This document shows, piece by piece, positions 1-8,948 of a DNA stretch of 33,607 bases. Position 1 is the stretch's first letter, and the number at the start of each line of letters is the position of its first letter. Position numbers and translations under genes: made by a program. Under the pieces are notes generated by a model that worked only from the letters and a program-made list of their open reading frames with translations, searched no databases and had not been told where the DNA came from. Source of the DNA: Priapulus caudatus (taxonomy: Eukaryota > Priapulida > Priapulimorpha > Priapulimorphida > Priapulidae); assembly GCF_000485595.1 (NCBI RefSeq), contig NW_014577297.1:177085-210691 (forward strand), written 5' to 3'.

Positions 1-324
1 TCTCCGCTATCTTCGAACTTACTATGTACTCACAATACTCTGTATTAAACTATATAACCTGTTACAAAAATTCGAAGTGACAAGCGGCGGAATTTCACAG
101 CGCATTCTGTTGACCTGTGACGTACTTCGGTTCGAAGAGCGGATTCACCGACCAATCGGAGGCGCTGCGATTGCCGATTGCTATGCGCTTGGGAATGCGT
201 ACGTCACAGGTCAACAGAAATGGGCTCGAAATATCCGCCGCTTGTCACTTCAGAATTTTGTAACAGGTTATATTAGTTTAATACAGAGTATAGTGATACA
301 TAGTAAGTTCCAAGATAGCAGAGA
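1..324. mobile_element. MITE-like element with ~120-bp terminal inverted repeats
   Basis: The first ~125 bases are repeated as an imperfect reverse complement at about 200-324. Both arms run from a TCTC(C/T)GCTATCTT end, through a conserved block GAAGTGACAAGCGGCGGA, to GTTGACCTGTGACGTAC. The central ~75 bp are unique. No transposase is visible, so this is a non-autonomous DNA element or foldback. It starts at the window edge, so a target-site duplication cannot be checked. The short reading frame across it (77-370) is not supported as a gene. Confidence 0.75.
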
Positions 325-1190
325 AAGGTTTGTGTTGAGAATAAACCCAGTTGGAAATTCTAGTCTCTGAAAACGCACCAGCAAACCACCCTGATGATTC
401 ACTTAGGGGTTCCTGAATTCCTCCACACAAAAGGATAGGGACGCTTTGTGAACCCTATCTCCTCGGGTTTGGTTACATTATTGTATCTAGCGAGGTACGC
501 GTCCGCATATTAGATAGTACCAGCAGAGCATATAAATCACGTTGATTTATATGCTCTGGTACCAGGGTACGTTCCGTATACGGACCGTACCCAGGGTACG
601 TTCCGGCAGTACCCGGGGGGACATAGACCTTTTCAGCCCTACTGATAGTGATGCTGATAGGGTCTATGTCCCCAGGGTACTGCCGGAACGTACGTCACAA
701 CCACAAATGCCACCTTGAATAGTGAATACATCACAGGTTCAGCTAAACACAGAACTATTACGGCTAGCCAAATAGTGGAATGTCTGCCTGTACGAGCGAG
801 GAGGATCGATTGTTTATACGCGAAGTCTCTTGCGGCTGGGCGTCCAAGGCCCGCGTAAGGGCGCTGGAAGTTCAAGGGGGTTTGAGAAAGCGGGCCGCGA
901 GGCACGTGTGAATGGCTTGGCACATCGACGCTGCGTACGTGCCTGCTGGCAGGGGCGGCATTGATTGAAGTATGGGGGGGCACGATTGTTTCAGCGTGGC
1001 TACTAAATCATACTAAAATCACTATTAAAATCACTACTAAAATGTAGAGGGTTGGTATTGCTGGACTATGAGAGAGCGACAGCCAAAACTCTTTCGGGAA
1101 TTGGACAAAAAGTACAATCGGGAATGACACACGAGTGTGGCCGCCAGGGAAAAATATACGTGTGAATTTATTAGGATTTTCATGGTTACC
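325..1190. other. Intergenic, no gene seen; contains a perfect hairpin and a repeat copy
   Basis: I see no supported gene here. The main structures are a 16-bp perfect stem with a 3-nt loop at 524-558 (CAGAGCATATAAATCA and its complement) and a palindromic repeat from 561 listed separately. Near 1000-1040 there is a short degenerate tandem of ACTA(A)AATCACTA units. The minus-strand reading frame at 639-983 lies over repeat sequence and resembles no family I know. Confidence 0.5.
561..695. repeat. Palindrome-rich repeat (ACCAGGGTACGTTCC family), copy 1
   Basis: ACCAGGGTACGTTCC, then a second GGGTACGTTCCGGCAGTACCC block, then GGGGACATAGACC and GATAGTGAT motifs, closing with the reverse complement GGTCTATGTCCCC...GGGTACTGCCGGAACGTACG. 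The same order of motifs occurs at 3261-3357, so this is an interspersed repeat. Confidence 0.65.
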
Positions 1191-1220
1191 GTTCTATAAT
1201 CCTACGGGTCGTTGTCCTAC

Positions 1221-1400
1221 GGGTCTACATAGGCACGCCGCAGGCACACCCGCACGGCATAGCAGGCACGCACGGCAGCGCACGCGCACACACGCATGCA
1301 CGCAGCGCGCAAGGCACGCAAACGCGCGCAGGCACACGCGCGCAGCGCGCAAGGAACACGCAGCCGGCAGGCACACACGTATATATACGCCGGCGCCGCG
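1221..1400. repeat. Degenerate (GCACGCAC)n / CpG-rich simple repeat
   Basis: An imperfect run of CGCACGCA, GCACACACG and GCGCGC units. Overlapping reading frames on both strands (for example 1135-1422 and 1225-1701) give Arg/Ala/Cys-rich low-complexity peptides and are products of the repeat. Confidence 0.8.
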
Positions 1401-1785
1401 GCGGCGGCGTGCGCGCGCTTGATTGAATCAATACAGTACAGTACAGCACATGCATGCTTAATGATAAACACTTGACAGCACACCGTACCAGGAATTCTAC
1501 CGCACAGTGGACACGGCTGCCGCTAGCGGCAGAGGCCGAGCGAGATCGGCAAGGGCGGCGCCACCTGGAACAATCGATTTCCAGGGCGACTTTTGCTTTT
1601 GGGGTCGCCCCCGATATCATGTGTTTTCGGGGCTCTTTTGGATTTCGGGCGCAAATCGCCCGCCGCCCCGTGGTTATTTTTTCCTGGCCGCCACGCAGCA
1701 CGGCACTGCCGTTGCACTATTTGGAAAAAAAAAATTTCTGCAGGGAACCAAGGAGCAACATATACCAAGGAGATGAAACCCCGGA

Positions 1786-2473
1786 GGGGGGGGCACTCTC
1801 ACCCCACATTATGGTAGGTATCATATGTGCCAATGCGAAGTCAAATGGGAGGGGGAGGGCTCTGGAACTAACTCAGACCTGAAAATGGGGGTCTTTGGAA
1901 CTAATGTTTGTTGAATGTGGTATGCTCTGGAACTGGCTATGTTCGAAATGCGTCTCCGGAACTAGGATTTTCGTTTGAGCATCAATGCTATGACACTTGG
2001 CGACACGTTTAAAAGAGGGGTCTCCGGAACTGTGGGGGGAGGGGGAACAGTGATTTGCTTTAAATCTATGCTGTAAGCACTTGAACCATAATTTGTATTG
2101 TTATGTAGAAGAGAAAAAACATGACCGGAGAGAGATGAACGGCACGCACGCACGCCACGCACGCACGCACACACACACACACAGACAACACACGCACGCA
2201 CGCACACATACAACACACACACTTGCATGCATGCCTTGACGGCCCGGCTTCAACTTATCTGAAGTACGATGCACTGGAACGGAAATTATTAAAAACTAGG
2301 GTCTCCGGAACGGCAAAAATGTAAGATCTGCCATTGGTAACTAAACTTATGCTCTGAACGAGATATTCTTAAAAATGCGATGCACTGGAATTAAAATTTA
2401 GGGTTAGGGTTTGAAAATGGGGTCTCTCCCGCGGCAAATACCTACCATGCAATATATATGGGAGTGCCCCCCG
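1786..2473. mobile_element. Non-autonomous element with GGGGGGCACTC termini
   Basis: The left end (GGGGGGCACTC followed by a block ending in TGGTAGGTAT, to ~1821) is mirrored at 2437-2473, where ATACCTACCAT leads to GAGTGCCCCCCG. Inside, GGTCTCCGGAAC or GATGCACTGGAAC recurs at irregular spacing (about 1950, 2015, 2270, 2300, 2380), and a CA/CG microsatellite sits at 2150-2225. No coding capacity is evident. Confidence 0.6.
2146..2226. repeat. (ACGC)n/(AC)n microsatellite
   Basis: Mixed ACGCACGC and ACACACAC units inside the 1786-2473 element. The Cys/Val-rich minus-strand frame across it is artefactual. Confidence 0.85.
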
Positions 2474-3160
2474 ACCAGCACGACCCAGTTAAGGCTCAAC
2501 AATGCAATGGTCACGCATGTGACCCTAGACATGTTAGACAAGGTAGATGAACAGGATGTAATTTCAGAATTTGTAAGTTGCCATCCGGGCAGAAAAGATT
2601 CAAATTGGAATAATTAAAAATAAAATGACAAGTTATCTGACTGGACTGTCTGATATTACTATTAATACTGATCAATTTAGAGGTTTTATATCAGTCTGCT
2701 CTAAGATTTGGAATGGTATTTAATATGACAATGTGCCTATTCAAATTCAAACTTCAAAACATACAGATGTACATAGTGAAAGTATAAATGCAGATTGAAA
2801 ATATGCTTATTTTTCATAATTATGTACTGATAGTATATACATTTTGTAAATAATGTTTATTAGTTATCATACTCATAATATATATTTTAGATACTTTAGT
2901 CAAAACATCAGCTTTAGCTACATTCCTCTTTGAAATTTACAAATTGCCTTTTTAAAATGATCAGAATTGGTTGCTTTCAACATGGGCCTGAAATGCAGAA
3001 ATTCCATTTCCAGGCTCTACATTTCAAAAATTTTCTGGGGGAGTACCCCGCATCGGATACATATTTCTTTGCAGTGGCACTTTTTGGGAGGCCACTACGC
3101 CTGCTAATATGCCGGACCGTACCTCTTCTACTCCTCACTAACGTGTCTAGGAGTCGCCCA
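2474..3160. other. AT-rich intergenic DNA, no gene seen
   Basis: AT-rich sequence without a convincing reading frame. Near 3025-3050 it contains AAATTTTCTGGGGGAGTACCCC, one of several related 'TTCCGGGGGAG...CCCC' motifs in the window (also about 8590, 15670 and 16290) that look like ends of interspersed repeats. Confidence 0.45.
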
Positions 3161-3170
3161 CGCCTACTCC

Positions 3171-3244
3171 TAACCTTAACCCAAACCCTAACCCTAACCC
3201 TAAACTCTTAATCCTAACCCTAACCTTAACACTAACCCTAACCA
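3171..3244. repeat. Telomere-like (CCCTAA)n tract
   Basis: A run of AACCCTAACCCTAA units with several variant copies (ACTCTTAAT, CCTTAAC). It is interstitial telomeric repeat of the animal TTAGGG type, degenerate and about 75 bp long, lying immediately before the 3261 repeat. Confidence 0.8.
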
Positions 3245-3260
3245 TATCAGCTAGATAGTT

Positions 3261-3357
3261 ACCAGGGTACATTCGGTATATACGGACGTACCCCCGGGTA
3301 CGTTCCGGCAGTACCCTGCGGGGACATAGACCCTATCAGCGATAGTGATAGTGATAG
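3261..3357. repeat. Palindrome-rich repeat (ACCAGGGTACGTTCC family), copy 2
   Basis: Second copy of the repeat at 561-695, in the same orientation: ACCAGGGTAC, then GGGTACGTTCCGGCAGTACCC, then GGGGACATAGACC. Here the internal GATAG(T)GAT motif is expanded to three or four tandem units at ~3335-3360. Confidence 0.65.
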
Positions 3358-3365
3358 TGATACCT

Positions 3366-3785
3366 AGCCACAAGTTCCCTTCTCGCTTAACACTACGTTT
3401 CCTACACAGGCACTTGTGTAGCGTTTCAGTAAAATATAATGCTAACTAAATACGAAATTTATTTACTTAGTACAAAATTCTTAATGTTTCTATACTATTG
3501 GCCAACTGGCAGCCATTGCTCTCGCGGCGCGACTGTTGCATGCTTGCACTAATATATAGAGTGCACTCTATATATTAGTGCAAGCAGCAACAGTCGCCGG
3601 CGCAAGAGCAATGGCTGCGGTAATGCAATGGTAGGAAACTATTGGTGATAATAGTGAAAGGAGAGTAGGCCTATAGTGGAGAACATTAAGAATTTGTACT
3701 AAGTAAATAGATTTCGTATTTAGTTAGCATTATATTTTTATTGAAATGCTTCAAGTGCCTGTGGTTTCCTATGCCGTGTAACAGT
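3366..3785. mobile_element. Long foldback (hairpin) element, copy A
   Basis: Two arms of roughly 160-200 bp meet at a GTGCAC centre near 3567. The left arm (GCACTTG...GCGTTTCA...AATATAATGCTAACTAAATACGAAAT...AGTACAAA) is mirrored by the right arm up to CAAGTGCCTGTG at ~3765. The 5' flank TTCCCTTCTCGCTTAACACTACGTT is shared with a second hairpin at 15104, so this is a family. No coding potential was found. Confidence 0.75.
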
Positions 3786-4085
3786 CGGAGAGCCTGTGTC
3801 GGTTTAAGTGATACCGTACTGCGTACGGTGTAGCGCGTAACGTGTAGTGTGTTACAGTCCCACTCCACTCCTCTCAAGTCTTATCTTGACTTGATTCTGT
3901 CCTGTGTTTTACTTGTATTGTCACTTGAGTGTGCTTTAAAGTTATTTAACACACCGTATCAGACACACTCATGTCTCATGACACATGTCATGTGTTGCAG
4001 TGGCGTTAATTTATTCATTTTTTTTAGACAAATCTAATAATACTAGTTTCTGCCAGCTGATAACGACAAGGACCCTACCGTCACA
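3786..4085. other. Intergenic, no gene seen; upstream flank of MCPH1-like locus
   Basis: About 300 bp of moderately AT-rich DNA between the hairpin element and the MCPH1-like start at 4086. I see no clear TATA box, splice site or upstream exon here. Confidence 0.4.
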
Positions 4086-6025
4086 ATGGATTTCGATGTT
4101 GCCGCCGCAGAGCAACGCGCCCGGAGGCCAAAGTCACTGTGTAGTACATCCGAAGCAGATGAGATTTGCCAGCCCCAGCCGATCGATGACAGAGTCCTCA
4201 AGGACCGTCGTCGCGTACATAGAGCGGTTCGATGCCCTCACGGAAAATCGCACCAGAGGCATCTCGAAACAAATCGAGATGCTCGGTGCACCGTCATGCC
4301 AAAGTTCACCAACAGACCGCGTCACGCACGTCGTATTCAAGGGCGGCAACGCGCACGACCCAGCAGAGGGCGCTGAAGTCCGTGTCCACCTGGTGTCGGT
4401 GCTGTGGGTGGAGAGCTGCGGCAAACCAGGACGCCACATGTCCGAGAACCTCTATCCGGTGGCGAGTCCTGGTAAGTCCACTTCCCATCGTCGGCCGGCT
4501 GCGAAAGATGAAGAGCATGCAGCCGAAGGAGTTTGACGAGGAAGTGTGCCCGCAGCGCGATCGTCAGCAGCGCAGGCAGCGCATGCGCAACAAGAGACAT
4601 GCTGCCCGAGTTTCTCTTCACCACGCCCGAGCAGGGCAACAGCCCGCTGTTCAGTCGCCGAGACGCAGCCGCCGCCGCTCCGCCGACGCTGGCAGCGACG
4701 TCTCGCTCTCCGTGCCGGACACTCCGACGTACGTGCAGCAGTCGCGGCTGCGCACGGAAATCATGCAGAGGCTGCGAGCCGGGCGGTCGTCCGGTGACAG
4801 CTTGGCGTCGAGCGCCGGGCGACGCGACGCCGACAGGACAGCGTCGTAAGTCGCCGGCGATGGATCGCCCTCAACAACGTGAGCCCGCGTGCCACCGCAA
4901 GCTCTTCAGGAACCTCGGCGAGGGACGCGACAAAGCGGCCCCGCGCTGCGATTCCGACGACTCCGCGACGGTCTCCCACGGAAGCAGCGCAGCGACGGCG
5001 AGCAGGCAGCGGGCAGGTCGTGTCAGCCCGGCGGAGGTCGTCCGCCCGTGAAGCGAGTAAGAAGAAGAGGAAAACTGTGGCTGTCAACGCAGGAGCCGTC
5101 GTCTAAGCTCTGCACGCCGCCCGAGACGTCCCGCCGGGAGGGTGTCCGGCTCTGGAATCATGATCGGAGGGAAGAGAGAGCGGGAAGCCCGCTTAGACCC
5201 GCGTGGGAGTCGGCGAAACGACGCAAATTCAACGAGCACTGTCATCGAAATCCTTAAGGACAGGTGATGGCGCCGACGCGGACGAGTCTAGAGGAGTTCA
5301 ACACCTCGGCCGCCCGGAAACCACGCCGATCTGCTGAGAAGAGTTTCTGCCCGCGATGGGTCCATGTTGCCGCAAAGCAACGGCGCGCGAGCTGGAAGCA
5401 CCAGCAGTCAGGCAGTCGCAGCCGCCAGCATCGTCATGACGAGTCTGCATGCGAGCGAGCAGGAGCTGCGTCATCGCGATCGTCGGCAAGCTCGGCCGCT
5501 CCTTCGTCTCCGCCGACACGTCGGCTGCGACACGAGCACGTCGTCTGCGGCCGCGAGCGCGCACGCTGAACGCTGCTCGCGGCGATTGCGCGCGGATGCT
5601 GGATTTGTCTCCGTTCTCGTGGGCTGTCGAGTCGCTCGAAACTGGCGCGTGGCTCGCCGAGACGCCCTACGAGTGCCGTCGGTGTTTTCGGCGCCGGCGC
5701 GGCTCGCCGTGTGTGCGAGCGGGAAGGAAGCGGCCGGCCGGGTGGCGACTCTACGGCAGCGGTTTTGCGCGGTGTGGCCGCTACACGTTTGGCAACACGG
5801 ACGCTCCAGAAGAGAAGATGGGTCAACTGCTACAGCAGTGCGGCGGCGGAGGGTGACGGCGTGCATCGCAAGGCCGACGTCTGTGTTGGCGGGCGGCGAG
5901 CAACCAGCACGCCACGCACTGTGACGGAGAAGTGGCGTCTTCGATTCGATCACGCGCGCACGAAGCACAGCGCCTTGCGCGATACTGTCACGGAGCAGGG
6001 TAGGTCAGCCAGCCCCGAGTTCTAA
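4086..6025 (+). pseudogene. MCPH1: Microcephalin (MCPH1) homologue, intronless and frame-disrupted
   Basis: Microcephalin is a three-BRCT protein of DNA-damage response and chromosome condensation. Parts recognised in order: an N-terminal stretch from ATG 4086 to ...RVLKD (4205); BRCT1 in another frame from 4207 (VVAYIERF, RVTHVVFKGG, HLVSVLWVESC); the post-BRCT1 motif MKSMQPKEF at 4508 in a third frame; a linker piece DTPTYVQQSRLRTEIMQRL near 4718; BRCT2 core IARGCWI and SWAVESLETGAWLAETPYE at ~5580-5670; BRCT3 pieces LLQQCGG, TACIARPTSVLAGG, TVTEKW and VFDSIT to ~5960. All are collinear within 1.9 kb with no plausible introns (human MCPH1 is about 835 residues and multi-exon), which fits a retrocopy or a single-exon gene. 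At least six to eight single-base frame changes break it, for example an extra C at 4206, a lost base after 4290, an extra C at 4317 and an extra C at 5936. Residues stay conserved across the breaks, so decay is recent or the sequence is noisy. Homology is fairly sure; pseudogene status is less so. Confidence 0.7.
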
Positions 6026-6880
6026 GTGCAGCTGCGCTCAACTCGTCAGTTATTTAGTTCAAACTTGCCAAAATTGTGAACAGACAAAGTGTTAGAGTGT
6101 CACGTTTTGAATGTGAGTAAAGCTTGGTATTTTACTGTTTTGAATGTGAGTAAAGCTTGGCATTTTACTGTTTTGAATGTGAGTAAAGCTTGGTATTTTA
6201 CTGTTTTATATAATGAAATGACAGCAATTTCTGATTTGTCACTCTTAGCTGCTGATCTGCTTTTTGATAAACATTCACATTGCATGTAATAGTAGTGCAG
6301 TAATTCACAGTGCATGTAGTAGCCCATTTACTAATGATATATCTAGAGAGAAGATGAGAGAAAAACAGAAAACCGTTTTTAAGTGAACTTAATTTGAGTT
6401 AAGGTTAGACTTTAGTATCACATTTGTTAATAGTATATATTATCTACGTAACGATGAAAGAACAAAATGACGAATTAAATGTATTAGAAAATAGACTTAT
6501 ATTGTGGTTACAAGCTCAATCAATTTGTGAGGGTTTACCCACACGTTTTTAATAAATTCAATTATTACCGCATGTATATAAAAGTGTGTTAACTATCATT
6601 TTTACAAGTAGTTGAACTGGTAAGAACACGTATGCTCTGCTACCTACACGAAGCAAAAGTAGAAAGTCTAAAACAAAGAGCATGTAAACTACTAGCTACT
6701 GCCAACATGGACATTCACGTTTTTGGTAAAACAAACTTATATACTTCACATAAAAGCTCATTTTCCATGATTTAATGCGACAAACCTTCAATTTTTGCCA
6801 TAACATGAATTTATAAAATACCTGTAATTCTTTCATAAGTTAAATAAAAAAAACAGCAAAAGTCAACAGATCAATATTAA
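6026..6880. other. AT-rich intergenic DNA with a small minisatellite; no gene seen
   Basis: Apart from the 33-bp tandem repeat at 6104-6202, this stretch is AT-rich and shows no supported gene. No poly(A) tract directly follows the MCPH1-like locus, so the 3' end of any retrocopy cannot be placed. Confidence 0.4.
6104..6202. repeat. 33-bp minisatellite, three copies
   Basis: Three head-to-tail units begin at 6104, 6137 and 6170 with GTTTTGAATGTGAGTAAAGC and end in TTTTACT. They differ only at one T/C position. Because 33 is a multiple of three, the frame through it reads VLNVSKAW(Y/H)FT three times, but I see no wider evidence of coding. Confidence 0.9.
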
Positions 6881-7476
6881 AGGGATAGTAGACTCTAGGA
6901 TTTTACTGCATATAACTGTATTTACTGTATAACAAATCGTCTATACCCACACGTATTTGTTACCAGATACCTAATTTGATTGTTATAATTAATTACACAT
7001 CAACGCTACGAAATTTGAACGGCGCCATGACACCCGCGACCATGCTGCCACCCTGAAAAAGTTGCGTATTTGCCCATTTATTTTGCACGTTACAGACCGA
7101 GGGCTAATCACAAAGGTGCAATTATATTCATACCTAAATGCTATTTAACCAAACGATGTTCATTTTAGGACAAATTTATCCATAATATAACTAGAACTAT
7201 ATGTCATTTATAAGATATTACAATCCTTTTGCTTTTAAATTAATAAATAAGAAACACCCTCGGTCTGTAGCCCTTGGCTGGAAAGTGGTTTTGCGCAACT
7301 TATCAGATCGTGCACTTTGAGTGGCGCCACCGTCGTTGTAATCAAACTAGTCGTTAGTTTTAAAACATTTTTTAATAATATTTCTAATGGTGATTGAACC
7401 ATGAAACTTTTTATGTAGCGTAATTTTAACCTAAATTAACTGAAAATAACCCTAGAACCTAGAGTAAACTATCCCT
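6881..7476. mobile_element. TTAA-flanked MITE, copy 1
   Basis: The element starts AGGGATAGTAGACTCTAGG and ends with the inverted counterpart CCTAGAGTAAACTATCCCT. It is flanked by TTAA on both sides (6877-6880 and 7477-7480). The interior is non-coding. A diverged copy in the opposite orientation lies at 18097-18690. TTAA duplications are typical of piggyBac- and Kolobok-type transposons, so this is probably a non-autonomous relative. Confidence 0.8.
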
Positions 7477-7480
7477 TTAA

Positions 7481-7965
7481 TGGTATTTGAGAACATTAGA
7501 CTTGGAAACCATCAGAATGAAGTTTGTTCAGTGCATGAACGAAATTTCGAGTGCATGTTGGTGGCAAGCCAACAAATCTTTCAGAGCAGTGGCACTACAC
7601 AAGTGCTACCATATCTATGAAGGTCTAAAGTGAGCTAGCTCATGAAATAAGAGTTACCTGCTCTAGTAAATAATGCTTGCCAGCTTCTAGTCTGGGTTGG
7701 AATATTGCTTAATTAATTATTAGTTGTCATTCCACGTCATATCAAGCCAGGCTTGAAATAGGAACACATGAGCAATCTTGCTTATATTGGATGCATCCAC
7801 TTTTACTGAATCCTGACTGCCTTCATCATACTGAAGTTTCTGTCAGAGAGGGTAGAGTGCATGCAAATGTTGTGGACAATCATGATATGTTATCATTGGG
7901 TATTCACATAGATGCCACAGCTTTCTATCCATCTAAGTAGCAAAACCGTCTGTTAACATACTATA
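7481..7965. other. Intergenic, no gene seen
   Basis: No supported reading frame, RNA gene or clear repeat in this 485-bp interval between two mobile elements. Confidence 0.4.
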
Positions 7966-8656
7966 CAGGGATGAGATTCTTCCGCGGATCCGCGGAAATC
8001 CGCGGATTTGACAGTCCCAGGGGTCGATTTTGTGAAACGTCTAAATTCGTTGAGAAAATTGGGAGGGGGGTAACAATGTAACAATTTAAATTATATACCC
8101 TCAACAGCACCTGACTGTAGACTGTAGAGTGTAGACAGTAGGCTGACAGCGAAGTCTACAGTGTATCTGTTTTTGCGTACCAGAAAAGAAAATCCTCGTT
8201 CACAGGCTGCAGTAGAGGGGCAAACATTTGAGGTAGCTGATCACGTAACGACCATGCCTGGCCTGGGGGCCGGGTTTACATGTTGCTGCGTGCATGTTGT
8301 GTGCATGACTATGCACTGATTGTTCCATTCGCATTGTGTTTTTTTTCCATTCAAATCTCGTCGCAGCAAGGCAGCTTATGTCTGAGTAAAACAATGCAAG
8401 CGACGGGTGGAAACAGAAAAAGATCATTATGTCTAGACATTTAATAAAAAATTTGCCCTATTTTCACCCACCTGATTTCCTATTATAGTTCGTTTGTTCC
8501 TTTTGACAACTTGAAAAGGTGATTCAAGAGTCTCCTATAATGTGTTCAGAATAGCTTAGAATGCACCAAATTGCACCATTCTTTTAAAAAAATTCCGGGG
8601 GAGCATGCCCGCCGGAAAATTTCAGCTGAAAATTAAATTATCCAATCTCATCCCTG
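7966..8656. mobile_element. hAT-like non-autonomous element with CAGGGATGAGATT ends
   Basis: CAGGGATGAGATT at 7966 is mirrored by AATCTCATCCCTG ending at 8656. A small palindrome of TCCGCGGA units follows the left end. CAGGG-type short terminal repeats fit hAT elements, but I find no matching 8-bp target duplication. The internal minus frame (8200-8427) resembles no transposase. Confidence 0.6.
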
Positions 8657-8948
8657 CATAGAACTTTGACTATTTGAGGTTACAGGGTGTTGCATGAACG
8701 GATGACATAACACGACTAAAACAACATCACGTAAGGATGCTGACATCGACGTCATTACAAAATGTCATCGTGTTAAAGTAAGCTTCACTACACGAAATTC
8801 CCAGGCACACTTATATTTATAAGCCTCCCTGTTTGCCACTAAACTTTGCTGTAGATTCTCAAGACCATTTCAATGACCAATTATACAGTGACCACTGTAA
8901 GATTAATCCAGATAATAAAATGTAGGCTCATCACAGCTTGCTTGAATA

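Noticed and set aside
3985-4536. A single 183-residue gene using only one frame at the MCPH1 locus
   Set aside because: Its N-terminal third and C-terminal tail do not resemble MCPH1, while the expected neighbouring motifs lie in the other two frames, so it is a piece of a broken gene.
6104-6202. CRISPR-like array
   Set aside because: The units are head-to-tail without spacers, and this is eukaryotic DNA.
7966-8656. Firm assignment to hAT by 8-bp target-site duplication
   Set aside because: The 8 bases on each side (ATACTATA and CATAGAAC) do not match, so only the CAGGG-type ends support hAT.
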